Source: Sphingobium sp. 15-1 | GTDB taxonomy: Bacteria > Pseudomonadota > Alphaproteobacteria > Sphingomonadales > Sphingomonadaceae | DNA: 64,000 nt | Assembly (NCBI RefSeq): GCF_013375535.1 | Contig: NZ_JABXJG010000002.1 | Coordinates: 992,001 to 1,056,000 of the forward strand | Direction: 5' to 3' | Shown here: positions 1 to 8,379 of the stretch, piece by piece | How the letters are laid out: every line of letters begins with the position of its first letter | Position numbering within the stretch: the stretch's first letter is position 1 | Notes under the pieces: generated by a model | What the model saw: only the letters and a program-made list of their open reading frames with translations | What the model was told of the DNA's origin: nothing | Databases searched by the model: none | Position numbers and translations under genes: made by a program

Positions 1-14
1 TCCTTGGGTCGGGA

Positions 15-1403
15 TCAGAAGAACAAAATCGCCCCCGCCGCGATGGCATCGGAACTCGCCTTATTCCCGTTATGCGCTTCCGACTTGCTATGGACATATT
101 CGCTGAGCAATGTGACCCAGCTCGTCAGCCCATAGCGAACCTGCCCGACCCAGCTCGAATTCTTGTCCACCAGCGTGGGATTCGCCAGCGCGTCAGCGGC
201 ATTGGCATAGTCGAGATTGCTCTCGCCATAGCTGCCCCCGACCGAGAATTTCCCGAAGCTCGCCAGCCCCTGCAAATAGAAGCCATGGCTGTCGCGCTTG
301 TTGCCCAGCCCATCGGTGTCGAACAAATTGAGCGCCGTCGTGCCAAGGCCCGAAGCGTCATAATAGGTGCCGACCAGCGTCAGCGGCCCCACCGTCACCT
401 TCGCGCCCGCGTCCCAGCCCCAGCCGGTATAGTCCGGCCCGGCGATCACATTATGCTTCTGCCGGATGCCCGCGGCCCAGAGGCGCGTCGCCACGCCGCC
501 GAACTTGCCGTCATAGACCAGCTTGCCCTGGAAGCCCGGCTCCTTATTGGACTCATCCGGCCCCGTCAGCGAGGAGAGCGGCTCAAAAATGCCGATGCTG
601 GCGGTGAAGCCGCTAAGATTGGGCGTGGTATAGGTAATCTGAGGCTGGAAGTCGGTATAGATATAACCGACGCCGATCCGTCCCAGCGTCGTGTTCGACG
701 GCGCGACATTGCCCGCCGGCGTGCCCGACGACAGTAGGGTGATGTCGTTCAGTATCTGCTCCGAAGCGAACAGGCCGATGTCGCGGCCGATCTTCACTTC
801 GCCAAAGCCGGGGCGGCCAAAGGTCAGATAGGTCTGGCGGAAATCGATGCCCGCCGTCTGAAGCCCGCGCGGATTGCCGGGGCTGTTCGCGCCGCCGCCC
901 GAATAGCTGACGGAGTTGATGCCCGGATACATGCCGAAATGCGCGCCCACGTCCCAGCCGCCCTGGTTGGTCGTGACCTCCACCTTCAGGAAACCGGGGA
1001 GCAAGCCGTTGCGGATGGCCGAACTGTTGCTGCCCACGGTCGCCACGCCGCCCACGACGCTGTTGGTGGCGCTGGGCGCCTCGCCATTGTCATGGACGTA
1101 GAAGCCGTTGACCGAGCCGGAAAATTTCAGCGTCACGCCGCCCATTTCGAAGCCCACGCCACTATCGGTCATGCGAACGGTCCGCCCGCCGCCTGACGCA
1201 TCGGGCGTTACCGGAGGCGCCGCAGGGGCTGCCGCCGCCTCTGCGCTCTCATTCTTCAGCAGTTCCTGATATTCATCGTCGGAGAGAATACCCTTTTCAT
1301 GCAGCCGCTTCAGCAGATCGGCCGTCGTTCCCGCCATGGCTGGCGTAGCAGTCGCGCAAAGCAGCCCCATGGCCGCGCTCGCGAGGAGCAGCGTCCTTTT
1401 CAT
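15..1403 (-). CDS. Outer-membrane porin (OprO/OprP-like beta-barrel)
   Basis: 462 residues with a clear Sec signal peptide (cleavage after about Ala24, ...TPAMA). A short charged helix (about 27-51, LLKRLHEKGILSDDEYQELL) precedes a long Gly/Tyr/Phe-rich barrel with alternating polarity, and the chain ends in Phe-Phe, the C-terminal signature recognised by the BAM machinery. This pattern fits phosphate-selective-type porins, which often accompany PQQ dehydrogenase loci. The start is preceded by GAGGGAGGA. It lies upstream of, and faces away from, the cytochrome and dehydrogenase genes, so it probably supplies the periplasm with a substrate (alcohol, phosphate or metal chelate). The substrate cannot be read from sequence. 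Confidence 0.85.
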   Translation of the reverse strand: MKRTLLLASAAMGLLCATATPAMAGTTADLLKRLHEKGILSDDEYQELLKNESAEAAAAPAAPPVTPDASGGGRTVRMTDSGVGFEMGGVTLKFSGSVNGFYVHDNGEAPSATNSVVGGVATVGSNSSAIRNGLLPGFLKVEVTTNQGGWDVGAHFGMYPGINSVSYSGGGANSPGNPRGLQTAGIDFRQTYLTFGRPGFGEVKIGRDIGLFASEQILNDITLLSSGTPAGNVAPSNTTLGRIGVGYIYTDFQPQITYTTPNLSGFTASIGIFEPLSSLTGPDESNKEPGFQGKLVYDGKFGGVATRLWAAGIRQKHNVIAGPDYTGWGWDAGAKVTVGPLTLVGTYYDASGLGTTALNLFDTDGLGNKRDSHGFYLQGLASFGKFSVGGSYGESNLDYANAADALANPTLVDKNSSWVGQVRYGLTSWVTLLSEYVHSKSEAHNGNKASSDAIAAGAILFF

Positions 1404-1667
1404 AACATCCTCCCTCTTATGTGCCGGTCAAAGCCCCCGGCGAAGGGAAGAGTGGGGCGGACAGCCTCATACTGGAAATTGGACTTAGGGCTTCCTCCCT
1501 TGGGAGGAGGGAGTTGGAAGGAAGCGAGGCGCTTGTTCTCCCCTCCCGTTTACGGGAGGGGTCGGGGGTGGGCCGCCGCGCCAGCGGCGTTCCGGCCTCA
1601 CGGATGGCTCAGAAGCTCGCTGCGCTCACGCCCTCCCCTAACCCCTCCCGCTTGCGGGAGGGGAATA
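1404..1667. repeat. Intergenic palindromic repeat, family A copy 1
   Basis: The gap between the porin and the beta-propeller gene is filled by a sphingomonad-type intergenic element. At about 1540-1663 two CCCTCCCG/CGGGAGGG hairpins flank a GC-rich core that contains a further inverted repeat (CCGCGCCAGCGG). Related copies lie at about 18740-18864 and 25493-25620. A separate GGGAGGAGG/CCTCCCT hairpin lies near 1491-1511. No coding potential is convincing here. Confidence 0.7.
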
Positions 1668-2624
1668 TCAAGGAACTACCACGATCCCCCAGGGCGCGGC
1701 GCCGACCGGAATCGTCCCCGTGACCCTGGCATTGGCCAGGTCGATCACGCTCACATTGTCCGAAAGACCATTGGCGGCATAGGCATGTCCGCCATCGCCA
1801 CTCACCGCGACGTGCCACACCCGCTTGCCCACCGGCACAAAGGCCCGCACCTTGCGCGATGCCACGTCGACCAGCGCGACATGATCCGCCCGTCCCAACG
1901 CGATCACCGCCGTCCTGCCGTCGGGCGTGAAGCGGATACCGCAGGGCAGGATGCGATGCTCCGCCACACCCGGAATGGCGAAGTGCAACGTCTCCACCAC
2001 CTTGTGCGAGGCGGTGTCGATGATCTGCACCGTGCCGCCCACCTCCGCCGCAACCCAGAGCTGTTTCCCGTCCGCTGTGAATTCTACATGGCGGGGGCGC
2101 AGGTCGACGGGCGTTGCATCGATCATCTCCTTCTTCGCCACGTCGATCCAGTTGACGACATTGTCTTCCTCGGACGTCACGGCCACCCATCGGCTGTCCG
2201 GGCTTTGCGCCACGCCCTCCGGCTCGCCGCCGACATCGACCTGGAAGGCGACGCTCCGGCTCGCCAGATCGATCGCGGTCAGCGCGGCATTATCCTCATT
2301 GGCGACGAACAGGGTCTTGCCGTCACGCGAGAGGAAGAATTGCTCGGGATCTTCACCAGAAGGCAGTTCCGCCACCACCTTGCCCGTCGCCCGCTCGATC
2401 ACCTGCACCGCATGATCGGTCGACGCGCAGAGATAGATATATTTGCCGTCCTTCGACACGGTGATCCCGCGCGGCCGCCCGCCCACCGGCCATGTCGCCA
2501 CCAGCTTCGCGCTCGCCGCGTCGATCACCGAGACGCTGTTGCCGCGCTCATTGGAGACATAAAGCGTCTCAGCCTGCGCGCTCATCGGGACCAGCATCAG
2601 CCCCGCCCATAGGATGCGCTTCAT
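1668..2624 (-). CDS. YVTN-family periplasmic beta-propeller protein (PQQ-catabolism associated)
   Basis: 318 residues. A signal peptide (MKRILWAGLMLVPMSAQA) is followed by repeated propeller blades with motifs such as YVSNERGNSVSVIDAAS, VANEDNAALTAIDL and YAANGLSDNVSVIDL, plus GxxPxG turns. This matches the YVTN or PQQ-dependent-catabolism-associated beta-propeller family found next to quinoprotein alcohol dehydrogenases. The molecular role is not established; such proteins may assist dehydrogenase assembly or bind a cofactor. I chose the ATG at 2624 because it opens a canonical signal peptide and has AGAGGA just upstream. An in-frame ATG at 2636 would add four residues (MERN). It is divergent from pedF. 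Confidence 0.85.
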   Translation of the reverse strand: MKRILWAGLMLVPMSAQAETLYVSNERGNSVSVIDAASAKLVATWPVGGRPRGITVSKDGKYIYLCASTDHAVQVIERATGKVVAELPSGEDPEQFFLSRDGKTLFVANEDNAALTAIDLASRSVAFQVDVGGEPEGVAQSPDSRWVAVTSEEDNVVNWIDVAKKEMIDATPVDLRPRHVEFTADGKQLWVAAEVGGTVQIIDTASHKVVETLHFAIPGVAEHRILPCGIRFTPDGRTAVIALGRADHVALVDVASRKVRAFVPVGKRVWHVAVSGDGGHAYAANGLSDNVSVIDLANARVTGTIPVGAAPWGIVVVP

Positions 2625-2766
2625 GTTCCTCTCCATCCTGCTCTCCTCCCAAGGCTCTATCGGGCGGGCGGCGGCTGCGGGATTGTACCAACGGCCAATA
2701 GGGGAGCAAAGCCCGTCGGCCTACACTCGCAGCCAATCAGGGGAATTACGGGTGAGGATTTCGAAG

Positions 2767-3192
2767 ATGAATCTGGGACGCATTTCGCTGCTGGGCGCCA
2801 TGGCTATCTTAGGCGCGACCACGGCAACCGGCCTGATGGCGCATGGCAATGTGACGCCGCAGGCCGTCGACACCTCTGCCCTCCCGGAAATCGGGGGGGA
2901 ATGGCTTGCGAAAAACCCCTATAGCGGCAATGCTAAGGCGATCGAGATCGGCCAGTCGGCCTATGGCCAGAATTGCGCCCGCTGCCATGGGCTGGATGCG
3001 GAAAGCGGCGGCATCGCGCCCGATCTGCGCTATCTTGAGCAAGGCGAGACCGGCGATCAGTGGTTTGTGGAGCGTTTCCGCCACGGCTCCAGCCATGATG
3101 GGAAGGTCTATATGCCGCCGTTCGGGGATGTTCTGGGCCAGAAGGCCGGCTGGGCGATCCGCGCCTGGCTCGAAACCAAGTTCCAGGGCTGA
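2767..3192 (+). CDS. pedF: c-type cytochrome, PedF/cytochrome c550-like
   Basis: 141 residues. An N-terminal hydrophobic export segment (about 5-25) is followed by one haem-c site, Cys70-Ala-Arg-Cys73-His74, and a likely axial Met116 in YMPPFG. The length and motif layout fit the small cytochrome c550 that accepts electrons from periplasmic quinoprotein ethanol dehydrogenase. The stop is 4 bp before the next gene, a periplasmic binding protein, and the dehydrogenase follows on the same strand, so the three probably work together. A GTG five codons upstream (2752) is an alternative start. Confidence 0.83.
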   Translation: MNLGRISLLGAMAILGATTATGLMAHGNVTPQAVDTSALPEIGGEWLAKNPYSGNAKAIEIGQSAYGQNCARCHGLDAESGGIAPDLRYLEQGETGDQWFVERFRHGSSHDGKVYMPPFGDVLGQKAGWAIRAWLETKFQG

Positions 3193-3196
3193 CGAC

Positions 3197-4045
3197 ATGA
3201 TCAGCCGGCGAAGCCTTTTGGGCGCGGCGGTGGCGCTCGGGCTTTTGCCGGGGATGACCCATGCTGCGCCGCTGGGCAAGGTCAAGCAACTCGGCGTGTT
3301 GCGGGTGGTGGTCTATAAGGACAACCGCCCATGGTCGTGGGAGGAAGGTGGCAAGCTCGTCGGCCTCGACGTCGATCTCGCCAGGGCCATCGCCGCGAAG
3401 CTGGGCGTGCGCGCCGATATCGCTGAACTCGTGGCCGACGAAAGCGTGGACGACGATCTGCGCCATGGCGTGTGGAAAGGCGGATTGCTCGGCTTCGCGC
3501 CCGGCGACCTGATGCTGCACATTCCCTTCGACCGGACCTTCGCCGCGCGCAACGATCAGGTGGCGATCGTCGCGCCTTATTATCGCGAAAGCTTTCGTTT
3601 TGCGGGTACGCAAAATGCCATCGACCTCGAAGCGCCGCCGACCGGATGGCGCGGCCATCGCCTCGCGGCCGAGCTGGATTCCATTCCCGATTTCTACCTG
3701 ATCGGCTCCTTCGGCGGGATATTGGCGAAGGATGTGGCGCACTATCCCAGCGGCTCCGACGCGGTGGCGGCAGTGGCGGCGGGCAAGGCCGATGCGGTCC
3801 TCGCCAGCCGGGCGCAGATCGAGGAAGGGCTGCACCGGGAGACTGCGGGCTTGACGGTGCGCAAAGGCCCGCTGCCTGCCTTCACCTCGCCCGGCTGGGA
3901 CATCGGCATGGCGGTCAAGGAGAATAGCCGCACGCTGGGCGACGCGGTGGAGGAGATCATCTCCACCATGGCCGCGAGCGGCGAGATGAAGGCGCTGTTC
4001 GCGCCTTATGGGGTCGAGTGGACGCCCGCGCTGGCGGCGGGATGA
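3197..4045 (+). CDS. XoxJ/PedG-like periplasmic solute-binding protein of a quinoprotein dehydrogenase locus
   Basis: 282 residues with an SRRSLLG twin-arginine-like signal (1-23, ...MTHA). The rest resembles family-3 extracellular solute-binding proteins: GVLRVVVYKDNRPWSW, then GLDVDLARAIAAKLGV, and late GWDIGMAVKENSR. No ABC permease or ATPase gene is nearby. This matches the 'quinoprotein dehydrogenase-associated substrate-binding protein' group (MxaJ/XoxJ), thought to help activate the dehydrogenase in the periplasm rather than import a solute. It starts 4 bp after the cytochrome stop and is probably co-transcribed with it. Confidence 0.82.
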   Translation: MISRRSLLGAAVALGLLPGMTHAAPLGKVKQLGVLRVVVYKDNRPWSWEEGGKLVGLDVDLARAIAAKLGVRADIAELVADESVDDDLRHGVWKGGLLGFAPGDLMLHIPFDRTFAARNDQVAIVAPYYRESFRFAGTQNAIDLEAPPTGWRGHRLAAELDSIPDFYLIGSFGGILAKDVAHYPSGSDAVAAVAAGKADAVLASRAQIEEGLHRETAGLTVRKGPLPAFTSPGWDIGMAVKENSRTLGDAVEEIISTMAASGEMKALFAPYGVEWTPALAAG

Positions 4046-4200
4046 ACCTGCTCTTCCCCTCCCCTTCAGGGGAGGGGACCGAGGGGTGGGGGCGTGCCCC
4101 AAACGCCACCCCGGATAAATCGGCCAACCCCCACCCCAACCCTCCCCTGAAGGAGAGGGAGCCAAGAAAAAAGACCGACCCAAGGTCCAATTGCTGCGCA
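4046..4200. repeat. Intergenic GC-rich palindromic element
   Basis: Between the binding protein and the dehydrogenase: a CCCCTCC-CTTCA-GGGGAGGGG hairpin (about 4058-4079), a middle part with GGGTGGGGGCGTGCCCC, then a second CCCTCCCCTGAAGGAGAGGG arm near 4141-4160. It resembles family A in layout but has different arms. It ends in a short tag (about 4173-4192, GACCGACCCAAGGTCCAATT) whose reverse complement recurs near 27299-27318. It may act as a transcription attenuator inside the cluster. Confidence 0.55.
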
Positions 4201-4266
4201 CAATGGGTGCAATAATCTGATGATGTCGGGGGCGTGTCCAACGCTCCACAACAGAGGGAGGATGGA

Positions 4267-6006
4267 ATGAGAGGACATATGATGCGTGGCCTGTCCGGCG
4301 CCGCAATATTGACGCTGGCGATCGCTGCCGCGCCGCTTCTGGCCGAGGGGCCGACCGACGCGGACCTGATGAACGATGCGGCAACGCCCGGCGACGTCCT
4401 GACCTATGGCATGGGTCCGCAGGCGCAGCGCTTCAGCCCCTTGAAAGCCATCAACGCCTCCAACGTGTCGAAGCTCGTCCCCGCCTTCGCCTCCTCGCTC
4501 GGCGGGGAGAAACAGCGCGGGCAGGAAGCCCAGCCGATCGTCTATGACGGCACCATCTACGTCACCGGCAGCTATTCGCGCGTCTTCGCCTTCGACGCGC
4601 GCACCGGCGAGGAAAAGTGGCAATATGACGCCCGCCTGCCCGAAGCGATCATGCCCTGCTGCGACGTGGTGAACCGCGGCGCGGCGATCTATGGCGACAA
4701 GATCATCTTCGCCACGCTCGACGCGCATATGGTGGCATTGAACCGCCACACCGGCAAGGTCATCTGGAACAAGCAGACCGCTGACTATCAGGCCGGCTAT
4801 TCCGCCACCGCCGCGCCGATGGTGGTGAAGGGCAAGGTGATCTACGGCAACTCCGGCGGCGAGTTCGGCATTGTCGGCGCGGTGGAAGCGCGCGACGTCA
4901 ACACCGGCGAACTGGTCTGGCGCCGCCCGACGATCGAGGGTCATATGGGCACGCTCGGCGGCAAGGATAACGGCATCACCGGCAAGACCAACGCAAGCTG
5001 GACCGGCGACCTGTGGAAGACCGGCGGCGGCGCAACCTGGCTGGGCGGCACATACGACCCGGAAACCAACCTGCTCTTCTTCGGCACCGGCAACCCGGCG
5101 CCCTGGAACAGCCATTTGCGCCCCGGCAACAATCTCTACACCAGTTCGACCCTTGCCATCGATCCCGACACCGGCGTCATCAAATGGCATTATCAGACCA
5201 CGCCGCACGACGGCTGGGACTTCGATGGCGTGAACGAGTTCATCCCCTTCGACGCCACGATCAACGGCAAGCCGATGAAGCTGGGCGCGAAAGCCGACCG
5301 CAACGGCTATTTCTTCGTGCTCGACCGCACCAACGGCAAGTTCATCAGCGCCAACAAATTCGTCGCGCAGACGACTTGGGCCAATGGCTTCGACAAGAGC
5401 GGCAAGCCCAACACGATCGAGGCTGGCCGCCCCGGCGCGCCGACCACGGAAAAGGGAAAGCCGGTCTTCGCTTCCCCCAGCTTCCTGGGCGGCAAGAACT
5501 GGATGCCCATGGCCTACAGCCAGGACACCGGCCTGTTCTACGTGCCCAGCAACGACTGGGGCATGGACATCTGGAACGAGCCGATCGCCTACAAAAAGGG
5601 CGCGGCCTATCTGGGCGCGGGCTTCACCATCAAGCCGATTGCGCAGGATCATATCGGTGCGCTCCGCGCCATGGACCCCAAGACCGGCAAGATCGTCTGG
5701 GAATATAAGAACAAGGCGCCGCTCTGGGGCGGGGTGCTCTCGACGGCGGGGAACCTCGTCTTCACCGGCACGCCGGAGGGGTATCTGAAAGCCTTCGACG
5801 CCAAGACCGGACAGGAACTCTGGAAGTTCCAGACCGGCTCCGGCGTGGTGGGCAGCCCCGTCACCTGGGAACAGGATGGCGAGCAATATGTCGCGGTGAT
5901 GTCCGGCTGGGGCGGCGCGGTACCGCTCTGGGGCGGGGAAGTCGCGAAAAGCTTCAAGGACATCAACCAGGGCGGTTCGCTCTGGGTGTTCAAGCTGCCG
6001 AAATAA
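4267..6006 (+). CDS. PQQ-dependent alcohol dehydrogenase, lanthanide-type signature
   Basis: 579 residues, an eight-bladed quinoprotein propeller with a signal peptide ending about ...PLLAEG. Key features are the vicinal disulfide pair Cys131-Cys132 (MPCCDV) under the PQQ ring, tryptophan-docking blade motifs, and catalytic Asp318 in GWDFDGVNEF. The residue two positions on is Asp320. An Asp at that place is the known hallmark of lanthanide-using XoxF/PedH enzymes; calcium enzymes carry Ala or Ser. No cytochrome domain is fused, so electrons would go to the neighbouring cytochrome c. The ATG at 4267 follows GAGGGAGGA; an upstream in-frame start gives no signal peptide. Family assignment is firm; the alcohol used and metal preference are predictions. 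Confidence 0.92.
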   Translation: MRGHMMRGLSGAAILTLAIAAAPLLAEGPTDADLMNDAATPGDVLTYGMGPQAQRFSPLKAINASNVSKLVPAFASSLGGEKQRGQEAQPIVYDGTIYVTGSYSRVFAFDARTGEEKWQYDARLPEAIMPCCDVVNRGAAIYGDKIIFATLDAHMVALNRHTGKVIWNKQTADYQAGYSATAAPMVVKGKVIYGNSGGEFGIVGAVEARDVNTGELVWRRPTIEGHMGTLGGKDNGITGKTNASWTGDLWKTGGGATWLGGTYDPETNLLFFGTGNPAPWNSHLRPGNNLYTSSTLAIDPDTGVIKWHYQTTPHDGWDFDGVNEFIPFDATINGKPMKLGAKADRNGYFFVLDRTNGKFISANKFVAQTTWANGFDKSGKPNTIEAGRPGAPTTEKGKPVFASPSFLGGKNWMPMAYSQDTGLFYVPSNDWGMDIWNEPIAYKKGAAYLGAGFTIKPIAQDHIGALRAMDPKTGKIVWEYKNKAPLWGGVLSTAGNLVFTGTPEGYLKAFDAKTGQELWKFQTGSGVVGSPVTWEQDGEQYVAVMSGWGGAVPLWGGEVAKSFKDINQGGSLWVFKLPK

Positions 6007-6157
6007 GAGGACAGGCTAGATGATCGTCATGGGACGCGGGAACCATATCCACCAGCCTTCGGCCATGCCGCCAGGTGCGATGCGGCTTGCCACGGCCCAT
6101 GACTTGTCCGATTATCCGGGGCGAGGGGTGGGCCAATATATGGGTGGCGAGGCAATC

Positions 6158-6796
6158 ATGGAGCGGGTGCTGATCGTCGACGATCACCCCCTCGTGCGCG
6201 ACGGGTTGCGCAGCGTGATCGCGATCAGCTTTGATAATTGCGACATCTTCGAAGCGGCGAGCATGGACGAGGCCGTCTCGCTGCTGGAAAAGCAGGATAA
6301 TTTCGACCTGATCCTGCTCGACCTCAACATTCCCGATGTCCGCCGCCTGGATGGCCTGAAACTGCTGCGGGATCGTTTCCCCATCCTGCCCGTGGTGATG
6401 GTTTCGGGCGCCTTCGACCGCGCGATCGTACAGGAAGCGCTGGCCGCGGGCGCGGCGGGCTTCATCCCCAAGTCGCTGAAGCGCAGCGCCATCGTCGACG
6501 CGCTGCATCGGGTGGTGTCGGGCGAGATCTACCTGCCTGAAGCCATGGGCGAAAGCATCGCGCCTACGGCGGAGGAGGATGAGATCGCCCGGCGCATCGA
6601 CAGCCTGACGCCGCAGCAGAAGACGGTGCTGGCGCATCTGGTGCGCGGGCGGCTGAACAAGCAGATCGCGCATGATCTGGGCGTGTCGATGACCACCATC
6701 AAGGCGCATGTGTCGGCCATCCTCCAGAAGCTGGGCGTGCTCAGCCGCACGCAGGCGGTGATCAAGGCCAATCAGGTGCATTTCCGGGCGGATTAG
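6158..6796 (+). CDS. LuxR/NarL-type response regulator (AgmR/ErbR-like)
   Basis: 212 residues. A receiver domain (VLIVDDHPLVRDG at the N-terminus, phospho-acceptor Asp55 in LILLDLN, Lys in FIPKSLKRS) is followed by a LuxR helix-turn-helix (LTPQQKTVLAHLVRGRLNKQIAHDLG, then VSMTTIKAHVSAIL). Regulators of this kind (AgmR, ErbR, ExaE) control PQQ alcohol dehydrogenases in pseudomonads, and this one lies directly downstream of the dehydrogenase. The ATG at 6158 with GGCGAGG upstream is preferred; ATGs at 6140 and further up would add residues not typical of the family. No cognate kinase is adjacent; the hybrid kinase at 21.7-23.9 kb is the best candidate in the window. Confidence 0.88.
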   Translation: MERVLIVDDHPLVRDGLRSVIAISFDNCDIFEAASMDEAVSLLEKQDNFDLILLDLNIPDVRRLDGLKLLRDRFPILPVVMVSGAFDRAIVQEALAAGAAGFIPKSLKRSAIVDALHRVVSGEIYLPEAMGESIAPTAEEDEIARRIDSLTPQQKTVLAHLVRGRLNKQIAHDLGVSMTTIKAHVSAILQKLGVLSRTQAVIKANQVHFRAD

Positions 6797-6835
6797 GGCG
6801 GATTCCCGACTAGATCTTGTAGCCGTTAAGCGATA

Positions 6836-6903
6836 CGTGCTCCTGCGCAGGCAGGAGCCCAGTTCAGACGGCAGGCCTGGGCTTCTGCCTGCGCAGGAGC
6901 ACG
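6836..6903. repeat. Long inverted repeat, family B
   Basis: A near-perfect hairpin of about 27-bp arms, CGTGCTCCTGCGCAGGCAGG...CCTGCGCAGGAGCACG, lies downstream of the regulator gene. A shortened relative (CCGTGCTCCTGCCTGCGTAGGAGCACGG) lies at 50437-50464. It probably works as a transcription terminator or REP-like element. The remaining sequence to 7086 shows nothing else clear. Confidence 0.7.
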
Positions 6904-7086
6904 GAAATGTCCGGGCCGACATGCGCTCTACAATATTAAGCGCCAATCTCGCCTCGACAGAAAGTCCCGTTGCAGGACAGAAAAATCCCCGTCCCCGCTT
7001 TATCCTTGGTCATACCGAATATGGGTGATGTGCGAAAAGCCAAGGCCAATTAGTCCAGCGGCGAGTCTGTTGGGGGAATTTCGCTG

Positions 7087-8379
7087 TTGGTTTCCGGTCG
7101 TTGGTGGCGGGGTCTGTTGCTGGGCGCGTCGGTCTTGTCCGCGCCGGCAAAGGCCGAGACGTTCGAGCAGGTGCTTGAACGCATGGCCGCCGCGCATCCG
7201 CGGATCGTCGCCGCGCAGCAATTGACCCGCGCCGGGCGCGCCGATGTGCGCGCAGCGAAATCCAGCTACCGCCCGCAATTCGGGTTGGAAACCGATCTCG
7301 GCTGGGATGACGGCAATTCGACGCGCTCCTCCGGTTTCGCCCTGCTGCCCGAAGCGAAGGTCAGCCAGCTTGTCTATGACGGCGGCCGCACCCCGGCGGA
7401 AATAAGGCGGCGGCGGTTGCGGGTCGACCTGCTGGGGGTGCAGGAGCAGGCGGCATTGGCGGATCTGTCGCAGCAACTGGCGGCCGCCTGGATCGACCAT
7501 GCGCGGGCGACAGAGTTGATCGACATCGGCACGCAGCAGGTCGCGGCGCTGGAGGCGCTGGACCGGCTGGTGGTGGAGATTGCCAGCTTCGACCGCGGCC
7601 GCGCTTCCGATGTGGTGATGGTGGAATCGCGGCTGGAGCAGGCGCGCACCGCGCTCCAGACGCGGGAGATCACGCTGGTCGAGGCGCGAGGACGCATTCG
7701 CGAAGTGTCTGCCCTGCCGGTCGAGCCGCAGGGCGGCGTGCCGGACATTGCCGGGGCGCTGCCGGAAACGGCGGACAGCGGCGAGGCGATGGCGGCGGGC
7801 AGTCCCGCGGTGCGGAGCGCCGACATCGAGGTTGCGGAAAATGAAGAGGCGGTGAAAGGCACGCGCAACTGGTGGCTTCCGCAACTCGCCCTGGAAGGGG
7901 CGCGCACGTCGGAGCGGACAGTGGAGGGCGATACGCGGCTGTTCAACGGCTTCGCGGTGCGGTTGCGCGCCTCCGCCCTGCCGTTCGACAGCGGCGGCGG
8001 GCGGGCGCGGCATGAAGCGGCCAAGGCAGAGCTGGACTCGGCGGAATCGAGCGCGGCGCTGACCCGCACTTCGCTGGCGGCGCAGGTGCGGCGGCTCTGG
8101 ACATTCCAGGCGCAGCGGCAGGCGCGGCTACCCTCGCTGGCCGGGCTGATCGCTCGGGCCGACGATGCGCGCAACATCGTGTTCGAGCAGTTCCGGCTGG
8201 GACGGCGGACCATATTGGACCTGCTGGGCTACGAACTGGAGCGCTTCAACGTGCGGGCGCAACTGGTGAACGAGCGGTTCGACATCGCCCAGACGCAATA
8301 TCAGCTCATGGGCGTGCTCGGGCGCATCTACCCGGCAGTCATGGGCGCGCCAATGATCGAAATGGGGGCAAGGCCGTGA
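7087..8379 (+). CDS. TolC-family outer-membrane efflux protein of a type I secretion system
   Basis: 430 residues with a signal peptide (about 1-23, ...SAPAKA). Two OEP-like repeats contain long amphipathic helices (AELDSAESSAALTRTSLAAQ; IVFEQFRLGRRTILDLLGYE). The motif FRxGRRTxLDLL near the C-terminus is typical of TolC/AggA/LapE proteins. It is predicted to form the outer-membrane exit duct for the adhesin encoded three genes downstream. The start is a TTG at 7087 preceded by GGGGGAA. Its stop overlaps the next start by 4 bp (GTGA), so the three secretion genes are translationally coupled. Confidence 0.87.
   Translation: MVSGRWWRGLLLGASVLSAPAKAETFEQVLERMAAAHPRIVAAQQLTRAGRADVRAAKSSYRPQFGLETDLGWDDGNSTRSSGFALLPEAKVSQLVYDGGRTPAEIRRRRLRVDLLGVQEQAALADLSQQLAAAWIDHARATELIDIGTQQVAALEALDRLVVEIASFDRGRASDVVMVESRLEQARTALQTREITLVEARGRIREVSALPVEPQGGVPDIAGALPETADSGEAMAAGSPAVRSADIEVAENEEAVKGTRNWWLPQLALEGARTSERTVEGDTRLFNGFAVRLRASALPFDSGGGRARHEAAKAELDSAESSAALTRTSLAAQVRRLWTFQAQRQARLPSLAGLIARADDARNIVFEQFRLGRRTILDLLGYELERFNVRAQLVNERFDIAQTQYQLMGVLGRIYPAVMGAPMIEMGARP

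Noticed and set aside
1299..2612. Long plus-strand frames opposite the beta-propeller gene
   Set aside because: Arg/His-rich shadow product; the minus-strand gene has a signal peptide and blade repeats.
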